From NCBI GenBank assembly GCA_016791265.1, contig JAEUMY010000018.1, positions 1-64,000 on the forward strand: a DNA stretch of 64,000 nt, written 5' to 3'. This DNA comes from Betaproteobacteria bacterium (GTDB lineage: Bacteria; Pseudomonadota; Gammaproteobacteria; Burkholderiales; Usitatibacteraceae). The notes beneath the pieces were generated by a model. That model ran no database searches and was not told where the DNA came from. It worked only from the letters and a program-made list of their open reading frames with translations. Positions within the stretch are counted from its first letter, which is position 1, and every line of letters starts with the position of its first letter. Below are positions 54,101-62,958 of the stretch, one piece after another. A program made the translations under genes and the position numbers.

Positions 54101-55064
54101 ACACTTCGAATCCGCCCGGCACGGTCACGTACTCCGTGCGTCCGGCGAGGGTCGCGAGCTGCAGCGGCGCGGTCTCCTTCGACCACTGCGCGGTGACGTT
54201 GACCGCGTTCAAATCGGCGACGATGGCCTTCACCTTGCGCGGCGCCTTGTCATCCAGCTCAAACCATGCCCGGGCATTGCCGCTGGCGCTGCGCACCACG
54301 TCGGGAACGGGAAAATGCCGCCTGAACTCCTGCAGGCTGGCCTGTTCGATGCCGACATACACCGAACCTTCCACCTGCCAACGATCCGCCGGCCGGGTGA
54401 TCGTGAGCACCGCGCGCGCATCGAGCGACTTCGCGAGCTGCGCGTCGGGTCGCGCAATGAGCGCGATGCGGTGGCGCGTGCCGGACTTCTGAATGCGCAG
54501 ATCCAGGTGACGGATGAGCAGGTCAGGGGCCTCGGTGAGATCGTCCTTCCACGCGAGATTCGCGTCCACGACGGCCAGATTCGGCTGCTGCAAAAGCCAA
54601 GGCACGAAATCGCCGTCTTTCTCAGCGGTCTGCTGATTGAGCGGCCGGCCATTGAAGCGGATCAAACCATCCTTGCTCCGGTGCAGTGTCAGGGCCGGGC
54701 CTTCCAGCAGAACTTCATGAAAGCGAATCTCGCCCAGCAACAACGCCCACCAGGAGAGCGACGCCTGCAGCGACTGCAGCGCCAGGCCGGCCGCCTCACC
54801 CTGCTTGTCCGCGAGCCGCACATTGCGAAACGACAGCACGGGCCTCAGGCCCTGCCAGTCGCCTTCCATGCTCTCGGCGGCGAAGGCCATGCCCGTGGCC
54901 GCGGACACGCGGGCGACAACGTCGTCACGGTACTGGCCCACGCCCGGCAGGAACCAGTAGCGGAGCGCCAACACACCGAAGCCGGCCAGCATGAGCATGA
55001 CCAGACCCGCCTTGAAGCAGAACCGGGGTAGCGCACCGATGGCCTTCGCGACCCGGCGAGACAT
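51114..55064 (-). CDS. YhdP-like AsmA-family giant protein (DUF3971)
   Basis: A 1316-residue protein with an N-terminal membrane anchor (about 12-33 from the chosen ATG: FCFKAGLVMLMLAGFGVLALRYWFL) and a very long periplasmic beta-taco region with repeated LRLRDLVLRETRAPQSG-like strands, ending in AsmA-C (ITTLIGGPVVGLTTLLAQKLLQDPVGRALGYEYNVTGKWDNP). YhdP/TamB-type proteins form bridges that move phospholipids to the outer membrane. A TTG 17 codons upstream (55115) is also possible. A near-copy of the palindrome lies inside. Confidence 0.93.
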   Translation of the reverse strand: MSRRVAKAIGALPRFCFKAGLVMLMLAGFGVLALRYWFLPGVGQYRDDVVARVSAATGMAFAAESMEGDWQGLRPVLSFRNVRLADKQGEAAGLALQSLQASLSWWALLLGEIRFHEVLLEGPALTLHRSKDGLIRFNGRPLNQQTAEKDGDFVPWLLQQPNLAVVDANLAWKDDLTEAPDLLIRHLDLRIQKSGTRHRIALIARPDAQLAKSLDARAVLTITRPADRWQVEGSVYVGIEQASLQEFRRHFPVPDVVRSASGNARAWFELDDKAPRKVKAIVADLNAVNVTAQWSKETAPLQLATLAGRTEYVTVPGGFEVSSKSLQLRTKDGVTVAPMDFSLMLAEPAGEGQRGALSGNGIDLKVMSALINYFPVGRELREQVARVAPRGRIHDASVSWTGPPSAPRSYVVKARVDGLGLESTEIQPGVEALTGSVEGNEKGGRFTLASPGLTLDMPAVFRAPLRFDQAHGAGSWLRAQQDFTLNLAGITLENPDFAAEFSGSWRTGGKGQGGKPGVAALTADIKRANMARLSDYFPNQIPVTRSWIEKAIPVGRLTAAQVVVKGDLHEFPFVEGAPGEFRIEAKVEDARLRFRDDWPAIDNIRATYRMLGSRITVDAERAMIFQSKVGATRVEIDDVRSWVPMLTLKGSALASAQDAARYLRESPLRDGVGRITRVLSFDGPGKLDLAINIPLSKAYQDGRPAPPGKVRGQFTFNGVTVRPTIGQAVTEVTGALQFTERSVTGPDLTGTAFGQPLAIDISSDETTGILTTLAGRADVTAVNDYLPFRLPAQVSGAADWRGRINVLDGDVTMHFTSALAGVTSRLPHPLSKRENDSLDLGVTFTHLGRSNERIDLTLANVLYGTMSRRFNPESGEASLAGGIFSIGEPVGDRAIPEGLWLVGKSREFDLDQWRAAMATPDWLGGAAASAATATVSPWTGFDLTADRLTVYGRDLAQANVKGRRAGEDWRVTLASNEVAGDATWRPGAADGRGFVRARLTNLVLNRETPRAPQSGESPQPRANVPDIEYPALDITADKFTFHGYTLGKMQLRADHAGRDWKIDQLKIEADGATLDASGRWKRDGASRSEFQGKLDAKNLNGLLRIFGQGESIRRGAGQAEAALSWPGSPIDFTFTKLSGDLKVEAQRGEFAKIEPGAARLLGLISLQSIPRRITLDFRDLFSDGFAFNRMGGNFRIESGVMRTTNYEIAGPSAFVTMQGEISLPNETQSLKLTVIPSLGEGVSIITTLIGGPVVGLTTLLAQKLLQDPVGRALGYEYNVTGKWDNPDVARVGSQPPATPPAPSKAAPRASNLATQS
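51745..51756. repeat. near-copy of the palindrome (11/12)
   Basis: CCGAATATTCGC in the YhdP-like gene, read as Arg-Ile-Phe-Gly; one mismatch at the outer base. Confidence 0.7.
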
Positions 55065-55266
55065 CGGATGACGGGGGAGAGCGGGACTGGAACCGGAAGG
55101 CGATGGGGAAGCCAAGGGATGGAGCGGAGCGGGCCGTGCTGTGGTTGTCCAGAGTTGACCTGGATTGCCGGCACGGGTTCAAACACCGGGCCGGGCGCGT
55201 GCTGGTCGAATGCGCAAAAATAATATCATCCGCCAGCGGCACCACACTCTCAGCCTTTCACGACCC

Positions 55267-58026
55267 ATGACTTTCGCGTCACAACTCGCGCGCACCCAAG
55301 CCGCCTCACGCTTCGTGGAGCGCAGCCTCGCGGCGCGACCGGAGCACGCCGCCGCGCTGGAAGCTGGCGCGGATTCGGCCTGGACGCGCGAGGCCATGCT
55401 GGCGGCGCTTGCCGGCATTGACGACCCCGAGGCGCTCGCCACCGCGCTGAGACGACTGCGGCAGAACGTGATGCTCCGCACCATCCATCGCGACATCAAC
55501 GGACTCGCCACGTTGGACGAGGTGATGCGCACGGTGAGCGATCTGGCGGAGATCGCCGTCGGCGCCGCGCTGGACTTGCACACGGCACGACTCGCGACCA
55601 AGCACGGCCGCCCGGCGGGGCTTGCCGGCCCGGCGCCGTTGTGGGTGGTGGGCATGGGCAAGCTGGGCGGCCATGAGCTGAATGTCTCGTCCGACATCGA
55701 CCTCATCTTCGTGTACCCGGATGACGGCGAGACGCCAGGCGACGCCGACGGCCGCAATTGCATCAGCCATCACGAATTCTTCGCCCGGCTGGGGAAGGCA
55801 GTCATTGCCGCGCTGGATGAAGTCACTGCAGAGGGCCGAGTGTTCCGCGTGGACATGCGGCTGAGGCCATTCGGCGACAGCGGCCCCCTGGTCACCAGCC
55901 TGGATAGCCTGGAGCACTACTTCATCACGAGTGCGCGGCCGTGGGAGCGCTACGCGTGGTTGAAGGCTCGCGTGCTGGGTGCGGCGGACAGTGCGGCGCT
56001 GGACGACTTGGTGCGCCCCTTCGTGTATCGCAAGTATCACGACTACGGCATGATCCAGGACCTGCGCGACCTGCATGCGAATATTCGCACCGAGGCCAAT
56101 CGCAGAAACAGGCTGGACGACATCAAAGTCGGCGCCGGCGGCATCCGGGAAGTGGAGTTCATCGCCCAATTGCAGCAGCTCATTCGGGGCGGGCGCGACC
56201 GCGCGTTGCAAACCCGCTCCACTCGGGATGCGCTCACGCAACTCGGCGCGCTCAACTTGATGGCGCCGGACCACGTTGAGAAGCTCGAGTCGGCCTATGC
56301 GTTCTTGCGGAATCTGGAACATCGGCTGCAATACCTGGACGACGCCCAGACCCAGGCGCTTCCCGTCGCAACCGACGATCAGACGCGCATTGCCGCCGCG
56401 ATGAATTTTGGAAGCTGGGTCGAATGCCTCGCAGCGCTTGATCAACACCGCGCCTTCGTGACCGAGACCTTCAACAATCTCTTCGCCGCGGAGCCCGGCG
56501 CGGCGTCGGCCGCCGAAAGTGGCGGGCCGGCACCGCTGCTCCCGTCGCTCTGGCAGGACAGCGCCGATGCGCCCGACGAGGCGCTGGCGGCATTGACGAG
56601 CGCCGGGTTCAATCCGGCGACCTCCTCGGACCTCGTGCGGCGTCTCGCGGTCTGGCGACAGAGCGCGCGCTTTCGTTTTCTCACCGAAAAGGCTCGCGGC
56701 AAGCTCGAACGGCTGATTCCGCTGGCACTCGCCGCCGCCGCGAAGGAAACCGAAGCCCTTGCCGCGGGCCAGAGACTCCTCGACGTGCTGGAGGCGGTGG
56801 ACCGGCGCGATGCCTACCTCTCGCTCCTCATCGAAAACCCCGGCGTGCTGCGCCGCGCGGCGCGCTTGGCCGCGAAAAGCGCGTGGGCGGCCGGCCTGTT
56901 GCAACGCCATCCCATCCTGCTGGACGAACTGGTCAAGAACCGCAAGGCCGATGCGCGCGCCGACTGGTCCGCTGAACGCGCGTGGCTTTCACGCGAGCTC
57001 GCCGCGGCCAGCGACGATGTCGAGCGTCACTACGAGCTGTTGCGCCACTTCAAGCAGATCCACACGCTGCGTCTCAACATCGCCGATGTCGATGGCGCGG
57101 TGGATGTGATGACGCTGGCCGACGAGCTTTCGGCGCTGGCCGATCTGCTGCTGGACACGGCGCTGGCGCTCGCCTGGCGAGCGCTCCGCCGCGCACCCGC
57201 CGAGGCGGGCCTCGCCGGCCCGCCCGCATTCGCCATCGTCGGCTACGGCAAGCTCGGCAGCAAGGAACTGGGCTACGCGTCCGACCTCGACCTCGTGTTC
57301 ATACGCGACGAGCGCCGGGACAATGAACTGGACGGCCAGACCGCCCATCGTCTCGCGCAACGCGTGAATCAGCTACTGACCGCGCTCACCACCGGCGGCG
57401 CGCTGTACGAGACCGACCTTCGCCTGCGGCCCGACGGCGAGTCGGGCGTGATGGTGCCGACGTTGGAATCGTTTCGCGACTACCAATTGTCGCGGGCCTG
57501 GACGTGGGAACACCAGGCCCTGACCCGCGCCCGCGTTTGCGCGGGCGATGCCGCGCTGGCCCAGCGCTTCGAGGCCATCCGCGGCGCGATTCTCGGCGAG
57601 CCGCGCGATTCGCAGGCGCTCAGCGCGGACGTGCTGGGCATGCGCGAAAAGATGCGCACGGAGCACCCCGGCACGCCGGACGCGTCCGGACGTTGCGACT
57701 TGAAGCATGCCGACGGCGGCATCGTCGATCTCGAGTTCATCGTGCAATTCCTGGTGTTGCGCCACGCCCATCGCCATGCGTCCATGACCCGCAACGCCGG
57801 CAACTTCAACCTGCTGGCGCTGGCGGGCGAACTCGGTCTCATTGATCAGGCACTGGCGCGCGCGGCGGCGGACGCCTATCTCGCCTTCCGCGCACGCCAG
57901 CATTTGGCGCGCAACAACAACGAGGCCAAGACATTGATCGATGAAGCGGAGCTCGTGACGGAACGCGCCGCCGTGCGCGCGTTGTGGAAAGCGGTGTTCG
58001 CGCCGGGTCGCGGAAAAGCGACGTGA
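55267..58026 (+). CDS. glnE: bifunctional glutamine synthetase adenylyltransferase/adenylyl-removing enzyme
   Basis: A 919-residue enzyme with two nucleotidyltransferase domains: GMGKLGGHELNVSSDIDLIF (130-148, Asp143/145) for de-adenylylation and GYGKLGSKELGYASDLDLVF (about 658-677) for adenylylation of glutamine synthetase in response to PII and glutamine. DMRLRPFGDSGPLVTSLDSLEHYF and DLRLRPDGESGVMVPTLESFRDYQ follow each. Start at ATG 55267; upstream open frame is not family-like. No Shine-Dalgarno is seen. Divergent from the YhdP-like gene, as usual in betaproteobacteria. Confidence 0.96.
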   Translation: MTFASQLARTQAASRFVERSLAARPEHAAALEAGADSAWTREAMLAALAGIDDPEALATALRRLRQNVMLRTIHRDINGLATLDEVMRTVSDLAEIAVGAALDLHTARLATKHGRPAGLAGPAPLWVVGMGKLGGHELNVSSDIDLIFVYPDDGETPGDADGRNCISHHEFFARLGKAVIAALDEVTAEGRVFRVDMRLRPFGDSGPLVTSLDSLEHYFITSARPWERYAWLKARVLGAADSAALDDLVRPFVYRKYHDYGMIQDLRDLHANIRTEANRRNRLDDIKVGAGGIREVEFIAQLQQLIRGGRDRALQTRSTRDALTQLGALNLMAPDHVEKLESAYAFLRNLEHRLQYLDDAQTQALPVATDDQTRIAAAMNFGSWVECLAALDQHRAFVTETFNNLFAAEPGAASAAESGGPAPLLPSLWQDSADAPDEALAALTSAGFNPATSSDLVRRLAVWRQSARFRFLTEKARGKLERLIPLALAAAAKETEALAAGQRLLDVLEAVDRRDAYLSLLIENPGVLRRAARLAAKSAWAAGLLQRHPILLDELVKNRKADARADWSAERAWLSRELAAASDDVERHYELLRHFKQIHTLRLNIADVDGAVDVMTLADELSALADLLLDTALALAWRALRRAPAEAGLAGPPAFAIVGYGKLGSKELGYASDLDLVFIRDERRDNELDGQTAHRLAQRVNQLLTALTTGGALYETDLRLRPDGESGVMVPTLESFRDYQLSRAWTWEHQALTRARVCAGDAALAQRFEAIRGAILGEPRDSQALSADVLGMREKMRTEHPGTPDASGRCDLKHADGGIVDLEFIVQFLVLRHAHRHASMTRNAGNFNLLALAGELGLIDQALARAAADAYLAFRARQHLARNNNEAKTLIDEAELVTERAAVRALWKAVFAPGRGKAT
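56077..56088. repeat. GCGAATATTCGC copy 16
   Basis: Exact 14-bp form in glnE, read as His-Ala-Asn-Ile-Arg-Thr. Confidence 0.95.
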
Positions 58027-58044
58027 CGCGTCGCGATGACGGGT

Positions 58045-58087
58045 GGCGTGAAGCGGTGCGAATATTCGCAACCGCCCGCGTCACGCC
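58045..58087. terminator. nested inverted repeat around palindrome, between convergent genes
   Basis: Outer arms GGCGTGA (58045-58051) and TCACGCC (58081-58087), inner arms GCGGT (58053-58057) and ACCGC (58071-58075), and GCGAATATTCGC at the centre. The whole forms a long hairpin or cruciform in the gap between glnE and the adenylate cyclase gene. It could act as a bidirectional terminator, though it lacks a T-run. Confidence 0.5.
58058..58069. repeat. GCGAATATTCGC copy 17
   Basis: Exact 14-bp form at the centre of the nested inverted repeat downstream of glnE. Confidence 0.95.
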
Positions 58088-58123
58088 CATCGCTGGAAGT
58101 CGCCGGCGCTCAGCGCGCCAACA

Positions 58124-59395
58124 TCACGATTCAATGCGCCCGATCAGCGAGAACACCTGCAGCACGCCCTTGCCCTTCACCGGAATCTGCGAACCCTCGC
58201 TGAAATCGAAGCGATTGTGCAGGCGGCGATAGGTCGTGGTGTCGACGCAAATCTGCCCGGGTTGCGCCTCGTTGGTGAGACGGCTCGCCACATTGACGGT
58301 GTCGCCCCAGAGGTCGTAGCTGAACTTGCGCTTGCCGATGACGCCGGCCACCACGGGCCCGGTGGCGATGCCGATCCGCAGCCGGAGCGACTCGCCGTTG
58401 GGCGCGATGCGCTTGCCGACATAACGCTGCATCTCCTGCGCAAGCTCGATCGTGGCATCGACGTACATGTCGCCCTTGTTCGACAGCCCCGAAGCGACCA
58501 TGTAGGCATCGCCGATGGTCTTGATCTTTTCCAGCCCGCGGCGCTCGGCCAGCGAATCGAACTCGGAGAAAATGTCGTTCAGAAGATGCACCGTCTCGTT
58601 GGGCGACATTTCCTCCGAAAGATGGGTGAAGTTGACGATGTCGGCGAACATCACGGTGACGTCCGGATAGCCGTCGGCGATGTTGGTCTCCTGCCGCTTC
58701 AGCCGCTCCGCGATGGGTGCGGGCAAGATGTTCAGAAGCAGCCGGTCGGAGAGCTCTCGCTCCATCTCGATGGAGCGCTTTTGCTGATCGACCTGGGCGG
58801 CGAGCTTGGCCTTTTCGCGCGAGAAATACCAGAGCAGCAGGTACACCATCGCGGAAATCGAGATGAAATTCAGGGCGAAAAACACCGCCACGGTCTGGGG
58901 ATCGATCTTGCGCGGGTCCCACTCCAGCACGTAATCGAACATGCCCGACATGGTCTGCATGAAGAGATAGGCGATGAACCACGGCACCGACTCCTTGGTG
59001 CCCATCACCACGATCGCACCCACCGGGGCGAGCAGCGCCCACAGGCTCACGCCGGACGCGTTGACGAAATTGCCGATGGACCACTGCAGGATGAACGGCG
59101 TGAACAGGAACAGCGAGAGCTGCAGGAGGCAGAACACCTCGATCTTCCGCGAACGGTAGTACAGGAACATGTTGCCTGCGGAGAGCAGCTGGAACACCAG
59201 CGGCACCATGGTCGAGAAACGCTGGCCCATGCTCCAGTAGATGGCGAGCCAGAGGACCGAGGCGAACACCATGAGGCCCGTGCTGAACATCAGCATGTCG
59301 CCGGAGAGCTTCTCTTCGGGCGTCAGGGCCGTGCCTCGGCTGCCGCCGAGAGCGTCGGGCGAGAGGGTGGCTTTGGATAAGGGGGCGGAACGCAT
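58124..59395 (-). CDS. class III adenylate cyclase, membrane-bound
   Basis: A 423-residue protein. Residues about 34-190 form about six membrane helices, 192-240 a coiled signalling helix (KLAAQVDQQKRSIEMERELSDRLLLNILPAPIAERLK), and 243-423 the catalytic domain. Metal Asp252 (FADIVNF) and Asp296 (KTIGDAYM), substrate-selecting Lys292 and Asp361 (YDLWGD), Asn368 and Arg372 (NVASR) are all present, which indicates ATP rather than GTP as substrate. Start at ATG 59395, chosen because residues further upstream are not hydrophobic or conserved. It makes cAMP in response to an unknown signal. Confidence 0.92.
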   Translation of the reverse strand: MRSAPLSKATLSPDALGGSRGTALTPEEKLSGDMLMFSTGLMVFASVLWLAIYWSMGQRFSTMVPLVFQLLSAGNMFLYYRSRKIEVFCLLQLSLFLFTPFILQWSIGNFVNASGVSLWALLAPVGAIVVMGTKESVPWFIAYLFMQTMSGMFDYVLEWDPRKIDPQTVAVFFALNFISISAMVYLLLWYFSREKAKLAAQVDQQKRSIEMERELSDRLLLNILPAPIAERLKRQETNIADGYPDVTVMFADIVNFTHLSEEMSPNETVHLLNDIFSEFDSLAERRGLEKIKTIGDAYMVASGLSNKGDMYVDATIELAQEMQRYVGKRIAPNGESLRLRIGIATGPVVAGVIGKRKFSYDLWGDTVNVASRLTNEAQPGQICVDTTTYRRLHNRFDFSEGSQIPVKGKGVLQVFSLIGRIES

Positions 59396-59615
59396 GGGAA
59401 CGGCGGCGCTTCTCGGTCGACTGCTACGGGTCCTTGTTGTTCCTGTCGTCTCGCAGACCGCCGCGCAATTGACCTGACGGACACGACGGGCATCTCCTGA
59501 GCCACATTCTAACCACAATCGTCAGCCCCTCAAACCAAACCCGCTCAAGGGCATTCCGCCGACATCAGCTAAAATCCGAGATTCCTCTACTTCACTCGCT
59601 CACTGGAGACACACA

Positions 59616-60539
59616 ATGTCGATGGCCGACCGCGACGGCTTCATTTGGTACGACGGGAAACTCGTTCCCTGGAGAGAAGCCAACACCCACGTCCTGACCC
59701 ACTCGCTGCACTACGGCCTGGCCGTGTTCGAGGGTGTCCGCGCGTACAAATCAGAAATCGGCACGGCCATTTTCCGGCTGAAGGAACACACCGACCGCCT
59801 GTTCAACTCGGCCAAGATCTACATGATGGCCATGCCCTACGACAAGGCAACCATCATGGAGGCGCAGCGCGAAGTGGTGCGCGCCAACAAGCTGGAGAGC
59901 GCGTATCTGCGCCCGCTCGCCTTTTACGGCTCCGAGAAAATGGGCGTGTCGCCCATCGGCGCCAAGACCCACATCGCCATCGCCGCATGGCCCTGGGGCG
60001 CTTATCTGGGTGAAGACGGGTTGAACAAGGGCATCCGCGTGAAGACCTCCTCCTACGCTCGCCATCACGTCAACGTGACCATGCCCCGCGCCAAGGTGGC
60101 TTCCACCTACGCCAACTCGATTCTGGCGAACCTCGAAGCCACGTCGCATGGGTACGATGAAGGTCTCCTGCTCGATACCGATGGCTTCGTGGCCGAAGGC
60201 TCCGGCGAGAACATTTTCGTGATCAAGGCCGGCAAGCTCTACACGCCCGAACTCACCAGCGCGCTGGACGGCATCACCTGGCGATCGATTCAGCTAATCT
60301 GCGCCGAGCTTGGCATCGAAGTCGAGAAGTGCCGTCTCACCCGCGATGACATCTACATCTGCGATGAGGCGTTCTTCACCGGCACCGCCGCCGAAGTGAC
60401 CCCCATACGCGAGCTGGACGGCCGCATCATCGGCGAAGGCAAGCGCGGCCCCATCACCGAGAAAATCCAGACCGCGTTCTTCGACATCGTCTACGGCCGC
60501 AACAAGAAATATCACCATTGGCTCACGCCAGTCGCTTGA
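59616..60539 (+). CDS. ilvE: branched-chain amino acid aminotransferase
   Basis: A 307-residue fold-type IV PLP enzyme for the last step of Leu, Ile and Val synthesis. DGFIWYDGKLVPWREANTHVLTHSLHYG, FEGVRAYKS, the catalytic Lys160 in PRAKVASTYANS, LLLDTDGFVAEGSGENIFVIK and the C-terminal EAFFTGTAAEVTPI are all typical. GGAG lies 9 nt before the ATG. A TAAAAT box at 59571-59576 could be its -10; no good -35 is seen. The zinc-finger gene follows 7 bp later. Confidence 0.97.
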   Translation: MSMADRDGFIWYDGKLVPWREANTHVLTHSLHYGLAVFEGVRAYKSEIGTAIFRLKEHTDRLFNSAKIYMMAMPYDKATIMEAQREVVRANKLESAYLRPLAFYGSEKMGVSPIGAKTHIAIAAWPWGAYLGEDGLNKGIRVKTSSYARHHVNVTMPRAKVASTYANSILANLEATSHGYDEGLLLDTDGFVAEGSGENIFVIKAGKLYTPELTSALDGITWRSIQLICAELGIEVEKCRLTRDDIYICDEAFFTGTAAEVTPIRELDGRIIGEGKRGPITEKIQTAFFDIVYGRNKKYHHWLTPVA

Positions 60540-60546
60540 GGCAATC

Positions 60547-60747
60547 ATGGCGCACTCGCCCGAACTCAACCAGAAGCAAGTGACGGTGACAGCGGCAGAC
60601 CTGCCGCTGCATTGCCCGATGCCACAGCAGAAGTTGTGGAACACGCACCCGCGCGTGTTTCTGCCCATCGAGGCGACGGGCGCGGCGAAGTGTCCCTACT
60701 GCGGCACCGAGTACGCGTTGTCGGGGCCGGTGAAAGCTGGGCACTGA
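60547..60747 (+). CDS. zinc-finger domain protein (zf-CHCC type)
   Basis: A 66-residue protein with Cys at HCPMPQ, a His in NTHPRVFLPIE and a CPYCGTEY pair, the C-H-C-C zinc ribbon pattern also seen in a mitochondrial complex I subunit. It ends with short PVKAGH. Such small proteins follow ilvE and precede waaF in many betaproteobacteria. Function is unknown. Confidence 0.85.
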   Translation: MAHSPELNQKQVTVTAADLPLHCPMPQQKLWNTHPRVFLPIEATGAAKCPYCGTEYALSGPVKAGH

Positions 60748-60764
60748 CCACGACAAGGGCGTGA

Positions 60765-60844
60765 ACCACGAAGCTTGCGAAGATCACGAAGAACTCTAAA
60801 GGCCCTCTTGGGATTCTCTTCGTGCGCTTCGTGAGCTTCGTGGT
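60765..60844. repeat. imperfect inverted repeat of CACGAAG units
   Basis: Two 28-bp arms (60765-60792 and 60817-60844), each with three ACGAAG/CTTCGT units, pair imperfectly around a 24-nt loop. Similar CTTCGTG...CTTCGTGGT repeats are scattered intergenic elements in several bacterial groups. It fills the gap before waaF and is transcribed with the ilvE operon if there is no terminator. Confidence 0.7.
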
Positions 60845-60862
60845 GAATCGATTTTTCCCCCC

Positions 60863-61882
60863 ATGCCTCGCACCCTGATCGTTGCCCCCGCCTGGATCGG
60901 CGACGCCGTGCTTTCGCAGCCCATGCTCATGCGGCTGAAGGCGCAGGCACCGGACATCCCCATCGACGTGCTGGCGCCACCCTGGACGCTGGCCGTCTAT
61001 CGCCGCATGGCCGAAGTGGCCGACACCATCGAGAGCCCGTTCGGCCATGGCGACATCCGTCTCATGGGCCGGCGGAAGCTCGGGCTCACGCTGGCGAAGA
61101 ACGAATACGACACCGCCTACGTCCTGCCCAACTCATTCAAGTCGGCGCTGGTGCCGTGGTTCGCGAATATTCGCACCCGCGTCGGCTGGCGCGGCGAAAA
61201 GCGCGGCAAGCTCTTGAACGATTGCCGCGATCTGGATGAATCGGCACTGCCCACCATGGCGGAGCGCTTCGCGGCGTTGGCGGAGGCGACTGGCGTGATG
61301 CCGCCCAAGCCATTGCCGAATCCGGCCTTGCGGGTCGATGCGAATATTCGCAACGCAGCCTTGACGCGTCTGGGCCTGAACCTGGACCGCCCTGTCGTTG
61401 CGTTCTGTCCCGCCGCCGAATATGGGCCGGCCAAACGCTGGCCGGCTTCGCACTTCGCGGCTCTGGCGGGTCAATTGCACTCACAGGGCTTCCAGGTCTG
61501 GCTGTTCGGTTCGGGCAAAGACCGCGAGATCACCCAATCGGTGCGCGATCTGTCGGGCGGCGTCTGCATCGACCTGGCTGGCCAGACCTCCATCGAGGAG
61601 GCCATCGACCTCTTGTCGCTGGCTGCCCATGTCGTCACCAATGATTCAGGCTTGATGCACATCGCCTGCGCGGTCGGGGCGCCAGTGACCGCGCTGTACG
61701 GCTCGTCCAGCCCCAACTTCACCCCCCCGCTGTCGCCGCGCGCCGGTGTAATCTGGCTGAAGGACGAACTGCGACTTTCCTGCAGTCCGTGCTTCCAGCG
61801 CGAGTGCCCGTTAGGGCACTTCCTGTGCATGAACGAGATTTCGCCGGAACAGGTGGCGGGGCGGATTCAGCGCACCGCGTAG
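60863..61882 (+). CDS. waaF: ADP-heptose:LPS heptosyltransferase II
   Basis: A 339-residue GT9 glycosyltransferase adding the second heptose to the LPS inner core. [22 protein letters not shown] at the N-terminus, [68 protein letters not shown] and the late [17 protein letters not shown] are diagnostic. Two palindrome copies 177 bp apart both encode ANIR. Confidence 0.95.
   Translation: MPRTLIVAPAWIGDAVLSQPMLMRLKAQAPDIPIDVLAPPWTLAVYRRMAEVADTIESPFGHGDIRLMGRRKLGLTLAKNEYDTAYVLPNSFKSALVPWFANIRTRVGWRGEKRGKLLNDCRDLDESALPTMAERFAALAEATGVMPPKPLPNPALRVDANIRNAALTRLGLNLDRPVVAFCPAAEYGPAKRWPASHFAALAGQLHSQGFQVWLFGSGKDREITQSVRDLSGGVCIDLAGQTSIEEAIDLLSLAAHVVTNDSGLMHIACAVGAPVTALYGSSSPNFTPPLSPRAGVIWLKDELRLSCSPCFQRECPLGHFLCMNEISPEQVAGRIQRTA
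61163..61174. repeat. GCGAATATTCGC copy 18
   Basis: Exact copy in waaF, read as Phe-Ala-Asn-Ile-Arg-Thr; flanks C/A. Confidence 0.95.
61340..61351. repeat. GCGAATATTCGC copy 19
   Basis: Exact 14-bp form in waaF, read as Asp-Ala-Asn-Ile-Arg-Asn. Confidence 0.95.
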
Positions 61883-61937
61883 CAAGGTCCGGCGGTACAC
61901 TTCGACTCATCGTTGACTTTCCTGATCGAGACACGCC

Positions 61938-62855
61938 ATGAAACAACTTTTCCTTTCCGCCGCACTCTCCGCCGCCCTGCTGGCGCCCAGCCTCGCGTTT
62001 GCGGACGCCGCCTACGTGAAATCCATCGAAGACTGGCGCGCCACGGTCGAGAAGAGTCTCAAGCGCGACAATGGCTGGCTCACCCTTGCGGGCCGCTACG
62101 TGATGAAGCCTGGCGTGAACACCATCGGCGCCGCGTCCGGCAATGACATTCTGCTGCCCAAAGGGGTCGGCCCTGACAAGCTGGGCCAGGTCATCGTCGA
62201 CGGCAAGATGATCGTGCTGAAGCTCGCCGACGGCATCACCATGAAAGGCAAGGAAGGCGAGTTCAAGGGCGAGCGGGTGTTGCTCACCGACTCCTCGAAC
62301 CGCGACTGGGTGACACTCGGCCGCATGGCCTTTCATGTCATCGAACGCAAAGGCACCTACGTGCTCCGCCTCGCGGACAACGAGAGCGAGGTGAGAAAGC
62401 AGTTCGCCGGACGCACCTGGTATGACGTGAACCGCGCGGTGAAAGTGGCGGCGCGCTTCGTGCCTTATCCGCCCGGCAAGACCATCACCATCGTCGATAT
62501 CATCGACGAGCTGCATGACTCGCCGTCACCCGGCTATCTCGAGTTCGAGTTGAACGGCCAGACGATGCGCCTCGACACCGTGGCCGAGCCCGGCGACAAG
62601 GAGCTCTTCATCATCCTGAAAGACCAGACCGCCGGCAAAGGCACCTACAACTCCGGCCGCTTCCTGTACGTCGAGTGGCCCGAGGCCGTGCGCAAGTCCG
62701 GCGGCCCGGTCACCATCGATTTCAACAAGGTCTACAACCCGCCCTGCGCGTTCAGCGAATTCACCACCTGCCCGCTGCCACCGAAGCAGAATCAGTTGAA
62801 GGTGAAGCTGGAAGCGGGCGAGAAGTATCAGGCCAAGAAGTTGGCGATGAACTGA
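61938..62855 (+). CDS. DUF1684 exported protein
   Basis: A 305-residue protein with a signal peptide (1-22, ending AFA) and a DUF1684 domain: VEKSLKRDNGWLTLAGRYVMKPGVNTIGAASGNDILLP near the N-terminus and the diagnostic IDFNKVYNPPCAFSEFTTCPLPPKQN near the end. Family function is unknown. It stands after waaF with a short gap. Confidence 0.9.
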   Translation: MKQLFLSAALSAALLAPSLAFADAAYVKSIEDWRATVEKSLKRDNGWLTLAGRYVMKPGVNTIGAASGNDILLPKGVGPDKLGQVIVDGKMIVLKLADGITMKGKEGEFKGERVLLTDSSNRDWVTLGRMAFHVIERKGTYVLRLADNESEVRKQFAGRTWYDVNRAVKVAARFVPYPPGKTITIVDIIDELHDSPSPGYLEFELNGQTMRLDTVAEPGDKELFIILKDQTAGKGTYNSGRFLYVEWPEAVRKSGGPVTIDFNKVYNPPCAFSEFTTCPLPPKQNQLKVKLEAGEKYQAKKLAMN

Positions 62856-62958
62856 TGCGTCCTTGAGCGCTCACGACACGTCCGACCCGTTCGTCCCGAG
62901 GCATCGAAGGATGAGCGGGCTGCGACGCCGCGATGGATCAAAGGGTGTCTAGCAAACC

